From NCBI GenBank assembly GCA_964563165.1, contig CAZLWA010000075.1, forward strand, positions 1 to 18,677: DNA of 18,677 nt, given 5' to 3'. The DNA comes from CAZLWA01 sp964563165 (GTDB taxonomy: Bacteria > CLD3 > SB21). A model generated the notes under the pieces. That model was not told the DNA's origin. It saw only the letters and a program-made list of their open reading frames with translations, and did not search any database. The translations under genes were made by a program, and so were the position numbers. Below are positions 15,455 to 18,677 of the stretch, piece after piece. Position 1 is the stretch's first letter. The number at the start of each line of letters is the position of its first letter.

Positions 15455-16923
15455 TTTTTCTTTTTTGATTCCTTCTTTTTCGCGCTCTTCTTTGTGGGCC
15501 GCTTAGCGCCGGCTTTCGGGACCTTTCCTGAAGGCCCGGCTTTGGCAATTCCCGTTTTTGATTTCCTGATTTCTTCTATAACAAACGTGGGAGTTGTTCC
15601 GCCGCCTGCCGTGACATTCGCGAGCGATGAGGCAGACAGCCGTGTCAAAGCGCCTTCGACTTTCGGTCCGAAAACATACGGATCCAAATCGACAACCATA
15701 TCAACATACTTGAGCCGGCCATTTTCCACAACCGGAAAAGGCACCCGTGGGATCGCAACGATCTCCTGGGTGACATAAGGTTCACCGGACAATGCTTCGC
15801 GAACAACGTTATTCCAATTTTCCTGAGTCGTTTCTTTGCCCAGGCTGACCCCTTTCCCGCCGTATTCATCGTTGGGTTTTATCACAAACCGGTCTTTGTA
15901 CTGCGTAACATACTCCACGAGATCGATTCTTTGTCCGTTGTAGCTCGTATGCTCATTTCGGATCATTCGCGTCCAGGGAATGTGCCTGGAAATCACCGCG
16001 AGTTCCTCAGCCGTGAACAAATGATGATTTTTTTCATGCGTCAATACGGCGAACAGCGATTTTTTGTGAACGATCTTTGCCCGAAAGGAATTGATCATGC
16101 ACACATCGTGATTCAGGTAAGCGCCCACAAGCGCCTTCGTTTCATCGGGTTTCTCCACACAATCGTTGGTGAGTATCCGTTTGTACACCAGATCGATCTC
16201 CGTTGCACCCCGGCGCAGGCGATTATTCTCGTAGGTCAGATCTCTCGGATCGGCAATGACGCATTTCAGGCCTTTGGATTTGAAAAATTCTTCAAACAAT
16301 TGAAATTCCGTAAACGTCGGAACTTCTTTCCAATCCACAATAGCTATGGTCGGTTTTTTGTTTCGTTTCTTGCCCCTGTATACTTTGTATGTGGCAAGCA
16401 GTTCGTCCAAAAGCGTCTGCCGGATCTTGAATTTTTCTACCGAATACCTTTTCCTGAACTCCTTCACAAACGGCAGCCTGTCATACACATCAGCGGCAAC
16501 CTCCGAGTAGGCAATTCCCGCCGGACATTCCGCATTGAGCTCGACAAATTTCAAATCATCGCCGCTCAAAAAAGAATCCCATCGCGCGGTTATCGATAAA
16601 CGATCGTACCCGGGATCGATACTGACCAATGCTCTCTCCCGATCTATGATGCCCGCTTGTTCCATCACCTGTGGATCGTTGAACGCCGCAATTTTGAATT
16701 TCGTTACCGCATTTCCGAGTATCCTGCAAACGTATTGAATGCTGCGGTACTGATCTTTAGAAATAAAATTCGGCCGCAGGAAATTATACATCGAGCGGCC
16801 GCCGAATGTAAGTTTGCCGCTCTCGCAGCCGCGCGTGTGGCTTTTGTAAATTTCCGAAACTTCGCTTGCGCGCGCTTCAATTAGTCCGTTATAATACGTG
16901 ATGGCGTCCGGGACGTTCGTCAT
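15451..16923 (-). CDS. Circularly permuted ATP-grasp ligase with lysine-rich tail
   Basis: The protein has 490 residues. Visible motifs are ELNAECPAG (128-136), VYKRIL (247-251 region), the nucleotide-binding block FVIKPNDEYGGKGVSLG (346-362), VDLDPYVFG (411-419) and NVTAGGG (436-442). This set and order match circularly permuted ATP-grasp proteins related to glutathionylspermidine-synthase-like enzymes. These form amide bonds through acyl-phosphate intermediates. Residues 453-490 form a separate tail with about 15 lysines and no predicted fold. The gene lies 6 bases after the HEPN-like gene and has no clear ribosome binding site. It overlaps the GCS2 ligase gene, so the two enzymes probably work on one product. 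Confidence 0.8.
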   Translation of the reverse strand: MTNVPDAITYYNGLIEARASEVSEIYKSHTRGCESGKLTFGGRSMYNFLRPNFISKDQYRSIQYVCRILGNAVTKFKIAAFNDPQVMEQAGIIDRERALVSIDPGYDRLSITARWDSFLSGDDLKFVELNAECPAGIAYSEVAADVYDRLPFVKEFRKRYSVEKFKIRQTLLDELLATYKVYRGKKRNKKPTIAIVDWKEVPTFTEFQLFEEFFKSKGLKCVIADPRDLTYENNRLRRGATEIDLVYKRILTNDCVEKPDETKALVGAYLNHDVCMINSFRAKIVHKKSLFAVLTHEKNHHLFTAEELAVISRHIPWTRMIRNEHTSYNGQRIDLVEYVTQYKDRFVIKPNDEYGGKGVSLGKETTQENWNNVVREALSGEPYVTQEIVAIPRVPFPVVENGRLKYVDMVVDLDPYVFGPKVEGALTRLSASSLANVTAGGGTTPTFVIEEIRKSKTGIAKAGPSGKVPKAGAKRPTKKSAKKKESKKKK

Positions 16924-16929
16924 TTTTTT

Positions 16930-17310
16930 TCAAATTAGGTTGGCGATTTCCGAATAAAACCGGTCCGACCGTTCATACACTTCACGCGCGAGTGGCTCGT
17001 TGATTTCAACTGAAACCGGCTTATCGAAGCCGCTGGTCTCAATGACAAAAACAAGATCGTCAAAGAGAGTCTTGGGCAAAGGCCCTGCATCAATGAAATT
17101 TTTTCTGAATAATAAAACGGAATCGGAGGTCTTTTCGCATGTCAATGAATTCTTTTTCAAGTAGGCCCGCAGAACAAAGAACACCGCATGATAGCAGCGC
17201 ATGACGGCCTCTTCGAACTGGCGCTGTTCGATCAGAAACTCTGCCGCACCGAGGCTTTCATTGGCTCTTTCCGCCAGAACTCCGATGCGATATTTTTCGT
17301 CAACCAGCAT
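16930..17310 (-). CDS. Small HEPN/UPF0332-like helical protein
   Basis: The protein has 126 residues. The pattern A-E-R-A-N-E-S-L-G-A-A-E-F-L-I-E-Q-R-Q-F-E-E-A-V (about 13-36), then RCYHAVFFVLRAYLKK and a C-terminal ALAREVYERSDRFYSEI-like helix (about 110-126) fits the HEPN/UPF0332 four-helix fold. The typical Rx4-6H RNase motif is not evident, and no MNT-type nucleotidyltransferase lies beside it, so a toxin role is not supported. It is the first gene of the amidoligase operon and may be an accessory or adaptor. The ATG at 17310 is weakly supported. The frame is open for about 30 codons upstream but holds no standard start there. Confidence 0.6.
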   Translation of the reverse strand: MLVDEKYRIGVLAERANESLGAAEFLIEQRQFEEAVMRCYHAVFFVLRAYLKKNSLTCEKTSDSVLLFRKNFIDAGPLPKTLFDDLVFVIETSGFDKPVSVEINEPLAREVYERSDRFYSEIANLI

Positions 17311-17361
17311 CGCCGCAATTTTGATAAACGTGTTGTGAGGACATTCGGTATGAACGTGAAA

Positions 17362-17390
17362 AATATATTTAAGAAATCTTGTAATTGCAA
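17362..17390 (-). promoter_or_regulatory. Putative promoter of the HEPN-ATP-grasp-GCS2-pspA operon
   Basis: On the minus strand, TTGCAA (17390-17385) and TATATT (17367-17362) are separated by 17 bases, matching 4 and 5 of 6 consensus positions. Initiation near 17355 leaves a leader of about 45 bases before the ATG at 17310. The same -10 hexamer occurs before rpsO and tRNA-Thr. Confidence 0.5.
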
Positions 17391-17409
17391 GAGAAAGTTA
17401 GAAACCGGA

Positions 17410-17421
17410 CCGCCCGGGCGG
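17410..17421. promoter_or_regulatory. 12-bp perfect palindrome between divergent promoters
   Basis: CCGCCCGGGCGG is a perfect palindrome in an otherwise AT-rich divergent intergenic region. It lies about 20 bases upstream of the -35 box of the minus-strand operon and about 10 upstream of the tRNA-Thr -35 box. It could be an operator or a small structured element. No poly-U tract makes it a clear terminator. Confidence 0.35.
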
Positions 17422-17431
17422 AAAAAATAAT

Positions 17432-17459
17432 TTGATTTTGACAGAAAATTATATATATT
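17432..17459 (+). promoter_or_regulatory. Putative promoter of the tRNA-Thr locus
   Basis: TTGATT (17432-17437) and TATATT (17454-17459) are separated by 16 bases. The predicted start near 17466 would transcribe first the truncated tRNA copy and then the intact tRNA-Thr. Both hexamers are identical to those proposed for rpsO. Confidence 0.5.
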
Positions 17460-17480
17460 TCGCACGCAAAAAAATATATT

Positions 17481-17538
17481 CCGCTATCCCGACTTGGTCG
17501 GGACCCAGCGGTAGAGCAGCTGTTTCGTAAACAGCAGG
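17481..17538 (+). pseudogene. Truncated tRNA-Thr copy with GC-rich hairpin
   Basis: Positions 17506-17538 (33 bases) are identical to 17586-17618 of the intact tRNA-Thr and cover part of the D arm and the entire anticodon arm. The AT-rich 5' flank (A-run plus TATATTC) is also repeated (17468-17481 and 17560-17572). The 5' acceptor strand and start of the D arm are replaced by the hairpin TCCCGAC/GTCGGGA (17487-17503). The T arm and 3' acceptor strand are absent. It cannot form a cloverleaf. It looks like a broken tandem duplicate carrying the same kind of hairpin found in the degenerate tRNA-Ala at 694-780. Confidence 0.8.
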
Positions 17539-17573
17539 ATTTAAGAATTGTAGAATTTGAAAAAATATATTCT

Positions 17574-17645
17574 GCCACAATAGCTCAGCGGTAGAGCAGC
17601 TGTTTCGTAAACAGCAGGTCGTAGGTTCAAATCCCACTTGTGGCT
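17574..17645 (+). tRNA. tRNA-Thr (CGT)
   Basis: This is a 72-base cloverleaf. The acceptor stem is GCCACAA/TTGTGGC, the D stem GCTC/GAGC, and the anticodon stem GCTGT/ACAGC with loop TTCGTAA, which gives anticodon CGT. The T stem GTAGG/CCCAC has one A-C mismatch around TTCAAAT. The discriminator is T, and the 3' CCA is not encoded. It reads the ACG threonine codon. A terminator follows six bases later. Confidence 0.93.
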
Positions 17646-17650
17646 CGTCC

Positions 17651-17680
17651 TCCCATGTTACACGCATGGGATTTTTTCTT
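17651..17680 (+). terminator. Rho-independent terminator of tRNA-Thr
   Basis: TCCCATG (17651-17657) and CATGGGA (17665-17671) form a perfect 7-bp stem with a 7-base loop, followed by TTTTTTCTT. It is correctly placed just after the tRNA 3' end. Confidence 0.88.
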
Positions 17681-17863
17681 TACGAAGTCCTGTTTTTTCG
17701 GCTAATCATATGAATTCATCCGGAAGAATCAAGGCCGCGGTGGTTTGATATTTAGTTCGTTTAACAAGGTCCCGGAAGCACGGAAAACCCATTGCGAGAA
17801 TTTCCTGAATCAGCAAACAAAAACCCGGACGGTTCGTATACTTCTTAAATATAGGAGACAGAC

Positions 17864-18677
17864 ATGGTTGTTTTTCGATCGATCATTTTCTTTGTGATTT
17901 CTATAAGCTTTCTTCAATGCGCAAAACCGAGACCGCCGGCCGATCCCGCTTATATAAAGACGGTCATGGATTGGCACGACAAGCGCATCGAGCGCCTGCG
18001 AACCAGCCCCAACAGCTGGCTGAATCTGGCAGGATTGTTCTGGCTCAAAGAAGGACGAAATCGTTTTGGAAGCGACAAGAAACTCGACGTTGTGTTTCCT
18101 GAAAAAGCGCCCGCCTTCTGCGGAATCTTTTATTTGAAAAACGGACAGGTGAAGATCGAACCGGCCAAGGGCCTGAAGATCCTCAATGACGGCAAGCCGA
18201 TCAGCGAAATGAAATTACGCAGCAATGCGGATTCCAACACGACGGTTTTGGAGCTCGGCTCGCTCAGGTGGTTTATTATCAAACGCGGAGACAAGGTCGG
18301 CGTTCGGCTGCGCGACGTGGAGAGCCCTCTGCTAAAAGAATTCACAGGAATTGAGACCTACCCTATTGACGCGGAATGGCGGGTCGAGGCAACTTTAGAA
18401 CCCTATAATCCGGTTAAGTTCATTCCGGTACCGAACATACTCGGAACGATTGACTCGATGGAATCACCGGGCGTGCTGCGATTTGATATTGACGGTAAGA
18501 CCTATCGCATAGATCCGGTGATCGAAGAGAAAAGCGATACACTGCTTTTCATAATCTTCGGAGACCAAACTAACGGAAATGAAACGTACGGCGGAGGTAG
18601 ATTTGTATATATTCCATTTCCGGACGCAAACGGAAAAACATTTTTGGACTTTAACAGGGCCTACAATCCCCCATGCG
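17864..18677 (+). CDS. DUF1684 family protein, putative lipoprotein (3' end outside window)
   Basis: The frame is open from ATG 17864 to the window end, 271 codons, and continues beyond it. AGGAGA lies six bases before the ATG. Residues 1-18 form a hydrophobic signal segment ending in F-L-Q-C (Cys19), a possible though non-ideal lipobox. The mature part matches DUF1684: SWLNLAGLFWLKEG (about 48-61), KVGVRLRDVESP (about 145-156), the TYPIDAEWRVEATLEPY segment, SPGVLRFDIDG, and the C-terminal signature NGNETYGGGRF and LDFNRAYNPPC. The family is widespread in Bacteroidetes-like and actinobacterial genomes and has no established function. It is an independent unit 184 bases after the tRNA-Thr terminator region. 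Confidence 0.88.
   Translation, partial: MVVFRSIIFFVISISFLQCAKPRPPADPAYIKTVMDWHDKRIERLRTSPNSWLNLAGLFWLKEGRNRFGSDKKLDVVFPEKAPAFCGIFYLKNGQVKIEPAKGLKILNDGKPISEMKLRSNADSNTTVLELGSLRWFIIKRGDKVGVRLRDVESPLLKEFTGIETYPIDAEWRVEATLEPYNPVKFIPVPNILGTIDSMESPGVLRFDIDGKTYRIDPVIEEKSDTLLFIIFGDQTNGNETYGGGRFVYIPFPDANGKTFLDFNRAYNPPC

Noticed and set aside
15931..16599. Plus-strand 222-codon frame opposite the ATP-grasp gene
   Set aside because: It lies wholly antisense to a gene with clear motifs, and no family features are visible.
16921..16932. A-run at the HEPN/ATP-grasp junction as a programmed slippage site making a fusion protein
   Set aside because: The HEPN stop codon TGA comes before the A-run, so slippage there could not bypass it.
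16930..17310. HEPN-like gene as a toxin of a toxin-antitoxin pair
   Set aside because: There is no adjacent nucleotidyltransferase or other antitoxin candidate, and the RNase motif is not evident.
17438..17443. Perfect TTGACA as the -35 box for tRNA-Thr
   Set aside because: No -10-like hexamer lies 16 to 18 bases downstream; the adjacent TTGATT at 17432 has correct spacing to TATATT.
1..18677. CRISPR array, insertion sequence, prophage or plasmid origin
   Set aside because: No regularly spaced direct repeats, transposase, integrase or phage genes were seen; the repeats found are short palindromes and tRNA-derived copies.

Overview
The window is a bacterial chromosome segment of moderate GC with short intergenic gaps, AT-rich promoters and Shine-Dalgarno sites in front of many genes. 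No ribosomal RNA or phylogenetic marker with a diagnostic signature is present, so taxonomy is inference. The SWIB-domain protein with a histone-H1-like tail, a TruB without an obvious PUA domain, and the MerR, DUF1684 and PspA genes would suit an uncultured member of the FCB supergroup or a neighbouring candidate phylum. The core gene order rimP-nusA-infB-ylxP-rbfA-truB-ribF-rpsO-pnp-M16 peptidase is widespread in bacteria.

Layout. (1) 1-921, minus strand: a palindromic repeat, a SWIB protein with a strong terminator, and tRNA-Ala(GGC) with its terminator. Between them lies a degenerate second tRNA-Ala whose anticodon arm has been replaced by a GC-rich hairpin. (2) 1000-10602, plus strand: the translation and RNA-metabolism operon. 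It starts with a putative promoter and a terminator-like leader hairpin before rimP and runs through closely spaced or overlapping genes to ribF. rpsO follows with its own promoter and terminator, then pnp behind a long imperfect leader hairpin that recalls the RNase III-processed leader of E. coli pnp. (3) 10611-13488, plus strand: an M16 zinc peptidase, alanine dehydrogenase and a small MerR-type regulator, closed by a strong probably bidirectional terminator at 13569-13610. (4) 13652-17310, minus strand: a compact four-gene operon transcribed as HEPN-like protein, circularly permuted ATP-grasp ligase with a lysine-rich tail, GCS2/YbdK-type carboxylate-amine ligase, and PspA/IM30. (5) 17430-18677, plus strand: a putative promoter, a truncated tRNA-Thr copy carrying a GC-rich hairpin, intact tRNA-Thr(CGT) with terminator, and a DUF1684 putative lipoprotein cut by the window end.

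The genes of region 2 form the usual transcription, initiation, ribosome-maturation and RNA-decay set. The two most unusual signals are the amidoligase-PspA operon, which looks like a dedicated peptide-like ligation system tied to the envelope stress protein PspA, and the fact that both tRNA loci carry a broken partial copy invaded by hairpins of the same TCCCG...CGGGA type.
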